This document shows positions 14,263 through 27,100 of a stretch of 64,000 nucleotides of DNA, in pieces. Position numbers and translations under genes: made by a program. Location: NCBI GenBank assembly GCA_037389465.1, contig JAZARR010000297.1:310001-374000 (forward strand), read 5' to 3'. The notes beneath the pieces are model-generated. The model was not told where the DNA came from, made no database searches, and saw nothing but the letters and a program-made list of their open reading frames with translations. The stretch is from Baylisascaris procyonis. Its lineage: Eukaryota; Nematoda; Chromadorea; Rhabditida; Ascarididae. The number at the start of each line of letters is the position of its first letter. Positions within the stretch are counted from its first letter, which is position 1.

Positions 14263-17121
14263 CTAAGCAAAACCAACTGAAATGAAGCGACACTTTAAAT
14301 GGTGAAATCATTACAATTGTGGTCAACTGTTCGGTTTGAAGAGTGCATCGATCTTGCAGAGCAAGCTTTGCATTCTCCAACTTTGTTAACGATTCTTCTA
14401 GATGCGATATCTTTGTCGATTGTTGCATAATTTCCATTGTACGCTCTTGAAGAATTTCCTTAAATTTGCATTTTATAAATAAAACAATTTAAAAATATTT
14501 AAAACCATAAAAAAACTTTTTAGATTCTCGCTTGAATTCATATTTCTAACTCTTTTTTATATATTGGTACAATCATAGAGGCAGCTAAAACCTTCACCAT
14601 TTAGCTTTAATGCTGCTTTTTATCAAAGGCAAAATTAAGTAATACAAAACGTCATCGCTCATGAAGCCCTCTTCTTATATTCATCGTCTTTCTCCTTATT
14701 ACAGCATGTCTTCTCCCCTCCCCCCCCCCCCCCAAAAAACTTCAATTTTCTTTACTATAAATGTTCCTATTCAGCACTAGAAAAGTGTGGAATGATTCGC
14801 CTAGTTTTGTTACTTGAAAAAACTTAAAACTTAATGAAACAACAAAACAAAACACTCCAATCTAGAGCAATAAAAACTAAACAAACAAAGATAATAAAAA
14901 AAAACCGTGAAACGAACCAGATTGTTTTTCATATTCTTGTCGTTCTCAATGGCAGCCTTTTGCATTTCCGATATTTTATTCATTAATTCATCGTTATTTT
15001 CAACGCTTTCACCTTAAATTTATGCAAATATTCACAATCCAGTAAAACTAATCAACGATATTTTATAAGATAAAATTTAAGAAAAGAGCATAATGGATTT
15101 TTAAATAAGGATATTAAATACTTGGCAGAGAGCACTTCACTCGAGCACAATCGATGTAAACAATGCATTTGACGCATCTGAATTTCACCTCTATCATTCA
15201 TACTCCATTCGCCCTTCCAATTGTGTCCTTCATCTATACAAGTTGACTTCTCGTCATGCATCCTCATCCCGAGCTCCAGGTACAGCCTCTGATCAGGTTT
15301 ATCTACCAGCAAGTTCGCCCAGCTTGTTCTCAATCTACCCGGCAGAAGTTTCTGTTCCAGATGGGCAAATCGGGATGCATATTTGCTATTCTCGAACCAT
15401 GCCACACGACCTCCCCGTTGTATTTTTATATTATGAATTCCCTTAACGGTAGGTGTTCTCAAATGGAAATTTTGTTCAATCGGCGTTCCATGGCTCAAAG
15501 CATTATTGCTAATTCCTCCGCAACAGCCTCAATGAGTCATTAGTAACATTAGTACCATTCAATTAAGCCTTGCCTTTTCTAAATTCCCTCATCTATTATG
15601 TTCATTATCAAGGTCACTGTAAAAGTTGGGCTAGTGATCAACCGTAGAACCGTTCGATTTCTTGATCATCGGCGGTAATATCTGCTTCTTGACAAAAGCA
15701 AAGATTAGCCCTAAAATTTTCTTTTCAAGGATAGATTCATTTCATATTCGACTTTCTTCGATCTCACTTAAAGTTGCTCCAAATCGGTGCGAATTGCTAA
15801 TATATTCGTTGAAAAGACTATGCAGCTGTCAGCAATGAGATGGGAAAGGAGGTCGATGTAATTTACAAATTAGAAGAGTGCAAAATTCGAAGACACTTGC
15901 CAATCATTTTCTCTAATTCTGTGATGCGTGACTTCAGATGCATCTCTTGTGCGTTGAATTGTGCCCTCAGATCATCTATATCCCTTTCCTTCTCTCCTAG
16001 CTCGCTTTTCACCTGAAAAAGAAAAAAAAAGATAAGAGTGCCTTCTTTGATATAAAGTTCAATCTCTATTAGTTTATTTATCTTCTTTTTTTTCTATCTT
16101 TGGATGCAACTGTATTCAAAAAAAAAAAAAAAAAAATCCTCGCTCACATATCTTTGCATATTTCTTTAAAAAGCTTCTATATCAATTCGCCGACTTACAT
16201 ACACTCGGTGGGATTTACTGACTCGTTATTTATAACACAGAAAACCGCAACTTACAGAAATTAGACTCTTGTTGAGTGTAGCGATCTCGTTGTTTTTCGC
16301 CTCAATACTCGCCTTGAGCACTTTTCTTTCACCATCTACATTCGTCAAATTGCAATGCTCTTCATTCAATTGTTCACTCTATAATAAACACTAAATTTAA
16401 TGTATTAATTATTAATTGTGCTTACTTTACAGAGAAAATTGATGCCGCATTTACCGGAACCATTCGATTCTTCTAATTGGAGAGCAGAGGAGGGTGGGGG
16501 AGGGGTGGCGTGGGCTGGGGGGGGGGGAGGGATGGACATAGAAATCACTGCAAATCTCAAAAAGAGACAACATAAAACGAACCAAGAGTCGTGCTTTCTC
16601 CTCCATAATTGCAAGTTTCTTAACCGCATCTTCGATTTCATCGCGTTCCAAACGAATCGCTTTCTCTTTTTCGTCGATCAATCGATTCCTTTCTTCTAAC
16701 GCTTTCGATAACTGAAATACTTCACTGCAATTAATAGATTACCCATTCCCCCCCCCCCTCCCTTCCCCTCTCCACTATATTTAACTAAGACTAACCATAT
16801 AAAATAATCCCTAAAAATGGTGTATCTAATGGCTCATCCAACGTGGGGAATGGAGGAGAAAACGAAAAGGCAATGTTAGACTTAGTTTTTGCCTTGAATT
16901 TTAACGAGATTTTTGTTGCTGCACATCTCTAAATCAGTCGTCGCAACGATTGCCGTAGTTCCCAACAAATCCTGGAATATATTCCCTAACAAATCTACCT
17001 GTCTCTTAGAATATTAAAAGTTAAACTTTGCGAGAAGCTTGGAATTCTGTCTATTATATCACTCTCCGGTCATATAAATCCTATTATACTCAACGTTCCT
17101 CTCTGATATGCTTCGCAGTGA

Positions 17122-17214
<93 letters not shown>

Positions 17215-20200
17215 TACATATATATATATATATATGAAAAATTTTTGCTAGATTCTTCTTTTTTTAAGCTTATAGCTTGATATGGAGCATTAAAAAGCCT
17301 TATAATTAATCGACCAAAATCAACGCTTTAAAAGCGATTGCCTAATATAAATGAATAGGTAATTTATGTCGAATATTCAAAAGAATCTCAAATCCTTAGA
17401 CAGATGCCAATAACAATCGTCGTTAATCCGTTATTCAAAAATTACCACCATTTCATAATTAATTGACCGTACATTGACACAATCAGCATTTGCCGCATTT
17501 AGAGCATTTTCCTTCTCAGAGATGATGCTTTGAAGACGATCGCATTCCTCTTCATGATCCCTCTCCATCTCCGCATAACGTTCCGACTGCAAAAATGGGA
17601 TTGCTTAACTTAAATTGTGAACCATAATGAACACCTTTTAAAGTGATGCTGCCTTAGATATGTAAATATAGAGTGATTAAACACATATAACAACTTCTAT
17701 TTAATTTAATTTTAATATTATTATTATTAATTTAATTTAATTTAATTTGATTTATTTAATTACTAATAGGTCTATTTAATTAGACCACCAATAAAATTTA
17801 CCTTCCTCCCCTCCTTCCTAAAAAAATATTATTAGAAAAGAGTCAATGCAAAAAAATTTAAGCACAGGCTATAGGTTGGTTGATAATAAATATATCGCAA
17901 CGGTAAAGAATCGTACCCACCGCTCTCTTTCTTTCCCTCATATATTCTTCCTACACTTACCAACTAGATACAATAAAATAAGATCGAATCGATCCGAATT
18001 TCGGATATCTAAACGTTTAAAAATTTTTATCCCCAAAAACTAATAACCTTTCTTTTGTTCTCCATTTCAGCGGCCGAATATCGCTTTTGCAGCTTTTCGA
18101 CTTCCTCGACAAGCGTCTTAATGCGAGCTTTCATCTCAATTGATTTCTCCTTCCATTCGCGTTCCTTCTCCTCAACAGCCTTCTGATGGGATTCTTTCAA
18201 CAGCTTCAGATTGAGTTCCATATTTTCGACAGTTTCTATTAATTTCCGCTTTTCTTCGCCCATCTGATCCATCGCTAATTTTGCACCACCTTCACCTTCA
18301 CTTATCTGTAAATAAACAATTTACTGGTGATAAAATTAGAATAACCATTGTATCCTCGAAACACTAATGAATATAATTTCAATAAAACAATAAGGGTCAA
18401 CTTTGCTTAAATATTGACCTAGGTGGCTGCTAAACGCAATAGAAAACATAAAACATCACTTAATGTATTACCAGATTGGGATCTCTTCCCATGATTTACT
18501 GCCTCAAATTTTAGGTAATTTATTGGGATCTCATCTATCGAATACACTGAAATATGAAATTTATTGCCAAACAAAGAAAATCATAATACTTATAATTCAT
18601 CGTATCAAAGAAGGATTTAACTGTTGGCGCTGCTAACTTTAAAACCGTTGTTTCCTTATCTTAAATTAACTGCTGCTCTAACAAAACAACAAAACCATTA
18701 CGAAAATCCAGAATCGAGGAAAATCAGCTAATATTTCGGCATAGATCAATCAGGTGCACTATGATATTCAAATATTTGCCCTCCTTTCTCGATTTCTCAA
18801 CAGTTCTTCATCGACGTCTCATTAAATCGGCGCGACAATACCACCTTTTTGAATATTTTAACCAATCGCCAACTAACCCCCCTCCCCTTTCTTTGTAAGT
18901 TTTTATCTTAAATGAGTTTAATATCTAAATTTTAAAAAATTTTTTAAAGTAATCAAAAAAATCCAATTATAAGTTTAAAAAAAAACGAAGAGTAAAGACC
19001 AACTTTTTGCATGAGCTGCTTGGCATTCTCGTTCGAAGCAACAAGATTCGCTTTTAGTTGAGCTTCTTTCTGAGTGAGTTCCTCTATCAGGATTTTTTGT
19101 TTCTTCATATCTTCTTTTAATTTTGTCATCTCTTCTTCGGCCATTTCCAATGCCTCACATTTACTCTCGAGAGACATTTTCTGTAAACAAACGAAATAGA
19201 AAAAACAATTTCCTTGATGAATTCTATGCAAATGCTTTTTCAAATATTATAAATATACGCTTAGAATAGTTAACGTAAAAAATATAAGCGAATTATTGAG
19301 TAAAGCGATGCACATTTAATAAGATAGATACGAGAGATACTAAACACAACAGCCATAAATATTTACATACAAACGAATGAAATAATCCAATAATTCAAGT
19401 TCTCATAAATCAAATACAAACCTATATAAAAGGGCAAACAATTAAATTCACTGCAATGATTTCATTCAATTTGCATCCATAATCGACCCACATTAAATAA
19501 AATAATATGCAATGATAGACGAAGTTGAATGCTACTTCATCCAGGTATGTTTATTTTAGTTAACATAGTATTCACTACGAATATATATCTCTTCATATCG
19601 CTTCCACCTGCTCTGACCTAACGCCTCTCTGGTGTACTTGGTTCATGTGGCCTTTAGGTCGGCTTCTTCTTCTTGCAGGTTGGCCACGTGAACGTTAGGG
19701 CTTAAGCTCGACTTCTGCCCATCGGATGCTGACAAGCCGATTCACCGTCGTTCCTCCTATGACTGTTACGACCTGTTCCGCCGTCCTTGTTCCGATGAGA
19801 TATATCTAGTTGTAAACAATCCACCCCACATCGATGGAAATTTGCATAAAAGAAATTCTGAATAGCAAATCATTGAGAATAAAAAAAAAAAAAGATTTAC
19901 TTTCTCAGCACAGAGTTTCTTTTCCTTCTCAAGTGCATCATTCAATTTAGCCACCTCTTCGATTAGCTCATCTTTCTGAGAGTTTGCCTGAAATAAATTC
20001 CTCTCAATTCAGAAAGAAATTTACATATCCCTCCCCCCTAAAACAAATTTTATACACCAATTGCCAATGTTCGCTAAATATTTGCCTTAGTAGAAAAAAA
20101 TCATTCAAAATATCGAAAATAAATCAGATATTTCAGCATATAATTAACTACATGATTACTCATTGACAATTTCTGTGACCACCTTACATTATTGGTTCAT

Positions 20201-23200
20201 GAGTCATTCATGAAGAGTATCCAATGGCCACTATATAAACAGTCAGAAAAACTTAAAGATAAACAATTTCAAGTTAAACACATTCGAATGTGGTATGAGC
20301 ACTTATATCTAAAGGATCCATCCCCCATACAAACCGGAAGTATGCATTTCATGTTCGGAACATTACAGCAATTAAAGCAGCGCAGGAACTCTACAAGGCT
20401 AAAGTCCAGAGCACTGTGATTTTTATAATGTACCAGTTTACTACTGCATTACGCAAAGAACAAGGAATCCGTCTGACCTTCATCCTAGCGCCCTCCACAC
20501 ATACCTCCTCCTACTTGCTTCAGGATCTGTGGCTTATTCGGAGGTCCCTTTCAAATTTTCGGGGAACAGGTATGATCTGGCTAGCCGATAAGGCCAAATC
20601 AATATCCATGTCATTATCGGCATGGATCGCTGAAGAATTGAAACTAGACGAATTGGTCGATTAAATCGTACTACATCACAAATTTGATCTCTTGTTACAA
20701 ATCTCGATGAGAAGAGGAAAAAATGTTATAGGGCATAATTCTTGATAGTTTATATAATAAGAGTTTATAAATAAATAAACATAAAAATTTAATATCAATT
20801 AATAACTAAGAAATAGAAAATTGTACTGATTTTTGTAGCGTAGCGATTCGTTCGAGTGCTTCCGAATGTTCATGTACCTCTCGTTCCCTTTCCTCTTCTA
20901 TGCGTCTCATATCCTCATCATAGCGTGCCTTTTCTCCAACCATCTATTCGAATTGAACATTACACATAACGACCTCTTTAAATATGCCAATAAACCTATT
21001 GCTAAGCAATGATAGATGTTTGCTGTATTTACCTATTACCTAGGCATCCGGGTATCCATTTGTAATTGAGGGTTATTAATTGCATACCTGGATATTGATT
21101 TGTTAAAAAGGATAATGGATATCACGCTCAATCAAGGATTTGAGAACGAGGTTAAATTTAATGAAGGGAAGGAAAACATATCACTACACCTCAACGATTT
21201 AACAAACCTATTAGTCCAAAAAACCAGATATGCGGTCACAGGGTTTCGCAAAATGAGAGCACTTCACAAAACCCCTAATCAACAACCCCAATCGCCTGAT
21301 CTGATCAACCAAACAGTCTTGTTATGGATCCCAATTCTCTTTCAAACTACAGATGGATTAAACAAGCCCTTCAAATGCAAATTTCTTAGTCAACCAATGT
21401 CAATGCTGATCGCATATGAAGGAAATCGACTGAATGACAATAACTAAGAACCCGTCCTCAGATCCAAGTTAAAGACAGAGTTAATAAATTCAACTGATGA
21501 TTGAGAAAGAAAATGCCAAAACTGGCTCAATGGCAGTCATGAAATTTTATGCAAACGTACAAATACATTCATTCACATATCGCATTCCGAAGCATTTAGT
21601 AATTTTTGCTCCTTGACATACTGACATGAATTTCAAAATTCAAAAACAAACAAGACTTAGAATCCATAAATTTCTCACCCCATCTAGGCTCTCAACTTCT
21701 GGAAACTAGAAATTCAAGCATGATCGTCGCCAAATAAATTTTGCTAACAAAAAATAAAAAATAATAACTATTTTAAGGGATATCACTACATATGAGATGT
21801 AAATAGATATTACCTGATCAAGAACGGTCTGCAATTCGGTAAGTCTGCTTACGTTACTTTCATTAAGAGTCACCGAACGCTCTATTTCATCACGACTCTC
21901 TGCAAGGAGTCTCTCCATTTGTACGATTTTCTTTTCGGCGTCCATCAATTTAATCGTCAATTCATCGTTCTCTTTCTGAATTTTTTGAGTCCAATTAGAA
22001 ACTCGCTTAGATGAGTATTTAATCAATTCACATATTATTATATTGTTAAAAATACTAGTCATTTTGTTTCATATTCTTTTAGATGGATTATTCAATAATC
22101 CTACTTCATATTATTCCAATAACTCCTTTTCCGGCTTTTTATTGCACTTATTTTACTCTGTCATCAAATTGGCAGTAATAAAGCAAAATCAATCAGAAAA
22201 TCTAATTTTCCAACGTATCGAATAAACTATTTGCCACTTTTAATTAAAAATCTTCAAAATGGCAATGATGGACTAATCTGGAGATTGCGGAGTCAACAAA
22301 GAGTCGATGTTATTTTTTGCGAAGATCGGAGTTTGAAATCGATCTTAATTGAAACAGGAATTAAACGACTTTGTTAAAGTTACCCAACACTGCAGCAAAA
22401 AAAAAAAACAAAATAAAAACATAAATAACCTAAAAAATGCGATGAAGAGAGTGTATTTAATAGCAAAAAAAATTTAATTTAATTTAATTTAATTTAAAAA
22501 AAGATAAACAGAAAAAAATGGAATGGAGACCATTCGGCATCATACGATGAATCACCCATCAACAATGATATACAAACGTTCAAATTTCACTACCTCTGCA
22601 TCAATAAAAAATACCATCATTTAAGCACATTGCAGAACCTATCCTCTCTTTAAAAAAATCCACCGGGCAAATATTTTTTGAATAAAGTTCGGTGGGAAAT
22701 TTCAAATGCAAACCTTATAATTGGTGATTTCTTGTTCGAAGTTGATTTTCGACTCGTTCAACGACGATTTTGCACTATTCAATTCGCTTTCCAACCTGAA
22801 TCAAGTCTTTTTTAAGTCTTTTTTTCAACTTTTTTTTTGTTAAACCACAAATTATTTCATCGTTTAAAATATGAGCGAATAAAATTGAGAAAAAAATCCT
22901 CATCCCTGAATAAAAAAAGAGAAAAAAAGAAATAAAAATTAAAACGAACGTTGAATTCGTTTCCGTTAATTTGGCGATTTGCTCCTCCAAATTCTGTACG
23001 ATACATGCAGTACTGAAAACAATTAACTTTTAAATGTTGAATTGAATTCATTGAACAAACAACATATATAAGTTAAAAATTACTAATCACTGTTGCAATG
23101 ATCTTTTGCAAACTTTTTACTTGCAAAAGAAAGATAAAAGAAAGTCCGATATTTCAACCAAGCGATCCTTGTTATGTAACGGTTAAAATCAGGCAAAGAA

Positions 23201-23490
23201 AGAGAAACAACGAATGTGACTGACATAGAACGGAATCGACCTCGTAAAATGTAATCCGACCATCGTTGCAGGAAAAGAACTTCCTTCTAGCTGTTGTCAA
23301 CCTCCCCTTCCCCTCTATTCCATTTTAGCCTCAAAAATATGATCTTCAATATAACTACGCAGCAATTACGACCATTAACTTAATTCATTGAGTGTCTATT
23401 TGCAGTTAACCAGTAATGAAAAATTGAGTAATTCCATCAATTCAAAATTTCCATACAGCTCAATCTTCCTCACTAATCTTTTCCTTTTCT

Positions 23491-23521
<31 letters not shown>

Positions 23522-24077
23522 TTACATCCATTATTCAAATAAAACGGATGAAAATATAAGCGAATAAAGACGAACTGTTGTCTATCAAGATTGAGATTGC
23601 GAATCGAGGTGAGATGCTCGGAGATTTCCTCCACTTTTTCTTGGGTAATCTTATCCATTAGTTGTTGAGCATGAACTAGTTCGCGACGTAACACACTTAC
23701 GTCATCCTCAGATGGCCTACAAATTCATTCTTATGACGTTAATTAGTATCGTTAAACAACCTATACATAACAATTTGGAATGGGCCTATATGCAGATGTA
23801 CATATAGAACAGAGTAAGCTCGCGCAATATGTGCTTTTTTGCAAGTTTATCTTAATGTTTATCTTAACAGCTAAAATAACTTGTGTAAAATAATAGCTGA
23901 ACCTCAGAAAGCAAAATTAATAGAAGGTCAAGAGCAAAGAGCACATAGTTATCGAAGGTAAAATGCTGGATTTTTCAATGAAAAAGAAACAGAAAGAAGG
24001 AAATTCCTTTCCTCTAAAATGCAATTAACGGAAGTCGCCTAAACCTGAGATAAAGATGACAGTTTTCTTCCCCCAAA

Positions 24078-24112
<35 letters not shown>

Positions 24113-27100
24113 AAATACAACCAGCAAAAAACGATGGCAGATTAAAAAAGAAAAATTATAATTACCGTTGATCAAGTTGTTTGACGAGATTCTCGATTTG
24201 TTCTTCACGTTGTTGTATTTCCTCTCTGTAGCGAATTAATTCATTGCCTAAGACCGCTTTTTCCGACTGTTTCTCTTCTAATTCATCGGTCATCGCCGTT
24301 ATTTTTGCCGTCAACTCGCCTAATTTCGCCACTATTTCACTCTTCTCGCGTTTCAATGTCTCATTTTGACGCCCCATTCCACTCAATTCTTTTTCCATCT
24401 CTAACATTCGTTGTGTTACTGAAAATTAAATATTCTAATATTTAAAAATAAAAATATGGACATTAAACAATGCACATAATTATACACAAAAAGTTAGAAA
24501 TATCTCTAATGAAGTGAAGAGAAATCGCAAGTTGCTTCATTGAAGTTCCGCTTAAATTGAAAAAATTTTTCGGCGATTTTCGTTCAAAAGGATCAAATAA
24601 TACTGCTAAAAATCAACTAGGTGGTCTGAACAAACTTGAATAAATTTAAACTGAATAAAAGAATAGTTTTTCTCTCCTTTTTTTTGCAATCATCTGAGTG
24701 AAAAATTGTTTTAGAAAAGTTTTTAAGCGAGATGGATGTGCACTATCTCCATTCCTGGAGATGTGTAGCAATGATCAAAGATAGCGCTATAAAATGATCT
24801 GCATTAAACCTTTTCGTGTGAGGATAAACGGCTAAAAACACATGCAAAAATGGGTCAATATCTGATCTGCTTTTGTTCTAACTGCATTTCAACAATATTC
24901 TCCAGCAATACTTCCCCATAGTCTCAGTGATAAATTCCCACCAATACACATGGCTATCCGACGTTCGGCTGGCCAAGTAAATAGGTGATTATGTAGGGTG
25001 CAATATGCGATGTTGAAACAAGCAGTGAGATAGAAACGAACCCATTGATTTGCCTGCTTCAAGCATTTGTACTTGCTGCATAAGGTAGGGCACCTCTCCC
25101 TGAAAGTGACATCTCACTTACCCAAATATTCAAAAATTTACCTAAATAATCGCTCGAGCACTCGGAATGGGAACCACCGTCGTATAATCGCAATAAATCG
25201 GCTAATGACTAACATTCGACCCAATTATGCCAACACCCTTCTTAGAAAATATTCAGGCAATCCTTCCCCCTCCACGGGATGTTCACCCATTCCAAGGGCT
25301 CGTCGAAAACCAATTCGCCGTTTATCGCTGTAATTTCCCTCAGATCTACCACTAAAAACATAGGTATAGTATTATGATGAGCAACATTAAAATCGTTTAT
25401 TATAACAACGAAATCACCTCACCTTCCCACTCATTTCGAAGGCTATCAATTAGCGCCATGTTGCTATAACCCTGCAATAGTGGCGCACATTCTCAATAAA
25501 TTCATAAATCTCTGCGCTTAAATATCCACTCAATAAAGTTAGCGCATCTGTCAATAGACAAACTAACAAATAAGAAAACCTATTACAGTGCAACTACAAC
25601 AGGTTAACTAATTGAATTACTTAGGTACCTATGATCTACTTACTGTAGTGTTCCTCACCACTATGTAATTGATCAAAAGGTAAGCAAATGGCAGGTAAGT
25701 CTCAAAAAAAAAAACAATAATAACTCTACGTTTCTAAGAGAAAAATGGGGAAAAGAAAGAAATATTCCTCTCTGTTTATTCGCTGACAAATAAAGTAAAC
25801 GTTCAGATACCGATCCAAAGGAAAACGCTTCATTAAACTACAATTGCCCACCTTGAAAATACATTTGCATGACCTTGATAAACAAGTTCATTCAAAAAAA
25901 ACTTACAAAATAGAAGCAGACAATGAAGGATTCTCAAAATAAAATGAAACAGTTAGAAGAATATATAAAATGAGGTGATTTAACTAGGAGACTAAAAAAA
26001 GAGTGCAACATAAAAGACTGCGTCATCGATGAAATATAGAAATGAACATTTTTAGCCGATTTCTTTTGAAGTTAAATCGGGTTCGGTAATGATGACAGCC
26101 TGGCTTGACATTTAATCCAAATGCAAAATAATGATTAAATCGCTCAGATCAAAGATCGCTCAGAGATCATCATGTCGAGGCATATCGCAGTAATACTCAC
26201 GTGAATATAACCATCATAGGCTCTTAATTTTGAAGGTGGTGAAGAGAGAGAGAGAGGCAGAGAGAGAGGGAGAAAGAGAGAGAAAGATGCCAGTCGCACA
26301 ACTGTCAGGGTTTTATAGAATGTTGGATTTTTTATAACAGACACATAACCAAGGATTGATTTATTTAAAGAGAAGATTCGTAGGAGTGAATGGCTGGAAA
26401 TCAATATAACAAAAGCAAATGCAAGGTTCGATAAAGCTGCCCAATTGTTCCCCCCACCCCCCCCCTCTCTATAATCAACACGAAACATAACTTCAAAGAT
26501 AGCTTAATGAATACAGCATACCTTTAAATATTACGCCCATAAAGAAAGACACAAATCACGTGACTTTCTCTCCCCTTCCCTCTTATTTTATTCTTTTTAG
26601 GATTTTAGCCAAACCAGGAATGAAGAAAAGACCGATACGAAAACAGTTATTGAACGAAGTTATTAACGGCAAAATTATTACCCAAAGAAAAATGAGCAGC
26701 ATTGTACACAAAAATAAACTATTCATTGAACGATGGTGAATGAATGATTCGATTCACTTTGCTCACAAAAACTAAACAATTCATCTTCAGTAATTGACTC
26801 TCTATGAATGAACTCTATAATAAAATTTTCAATTCCCTCCTTCATGATGTTTATATGGCTATACTCTTTGATGAATTCTTGGCATACTCAAATGATTTCA
26901 TCTCCAATTCGATACTATAAAATATGGTCGTTATAAATGTGAAACTTCATTAACAAATAATTCAAAAATAAACCTCAGGAATTTGAGTTTGATTAGCGAC
27001 GATTGCATGAAGACGTTCGAGCTCTTTTTTTAGTTCAGCTGAATAACGCTTCTCATCACGAATTATTGACCTCAATTCTTTCACCTCGAGCTCTGTGCTC

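Larger units (their letters stand above)
5746..16012 (-). other. eea-1: eea-1 exons 18-30 (C-terminal coiled coil and FYVE finger)
   Basis: Coding exons: E18 15901-16012 (ends phase 1 at a GCAAGT donor), E19 14918-15012, E20 14315-14458, E21 13883-13960, E22 13255-13404, E23 12330-12419, E24 11787-11897, E25 10604-10699, E26 9836-9925, E27 9162-9345 (ends phase 1), E28 8145-8199 (ends phase 2), E29 7676-7796, E30 5746-5970. E29 ends with [10 protein letters not shown] and joins directly to [11 protein letters not shown] of E30, matching the human EEA1 order just before its FYVE domain. Donors and acceptors are consensus or near-consensus except for the GC donor of intron 18 and the GTGGGT donor of E25. 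Confidence 0.88.
16256..23012 (-). other. eea-1: eea-1 exons 8-17 (central coiled coil)
   Basis: Coding exons: E8 22950-23012, E9 22714-22795, E10 21814-21975, E11 20827-20943, E12 19901-19987, E13 19004-19180, E14 18048-18305, E15 17473-17586, E16 16583-16711, E17 16256-16378. From E9 onward all junctions are phase 0. E8 starts after a strong TTTTCAG acceptor at 23013-23019, supplying the single base needed by the phase-2 end of E7. Every exon translates into Glu/Lys/Leu-rich coiled coil (for example [15 protein letters not shown] in E13 and [14 protein letters not shown] in E14), as expected for the rod. Several donors are the non-consensus but recurring GTTCGT (E7, E8, E16). Confidence 0.88.

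Noticed and set aside
22980..23005. Acceptor GTACAG at 22995 for eea-1 exon 8
   Set aside because: It would not match the phase-2 end of exon 7; the upstream TTTTCAG does and adds HTACIVQ in frame.
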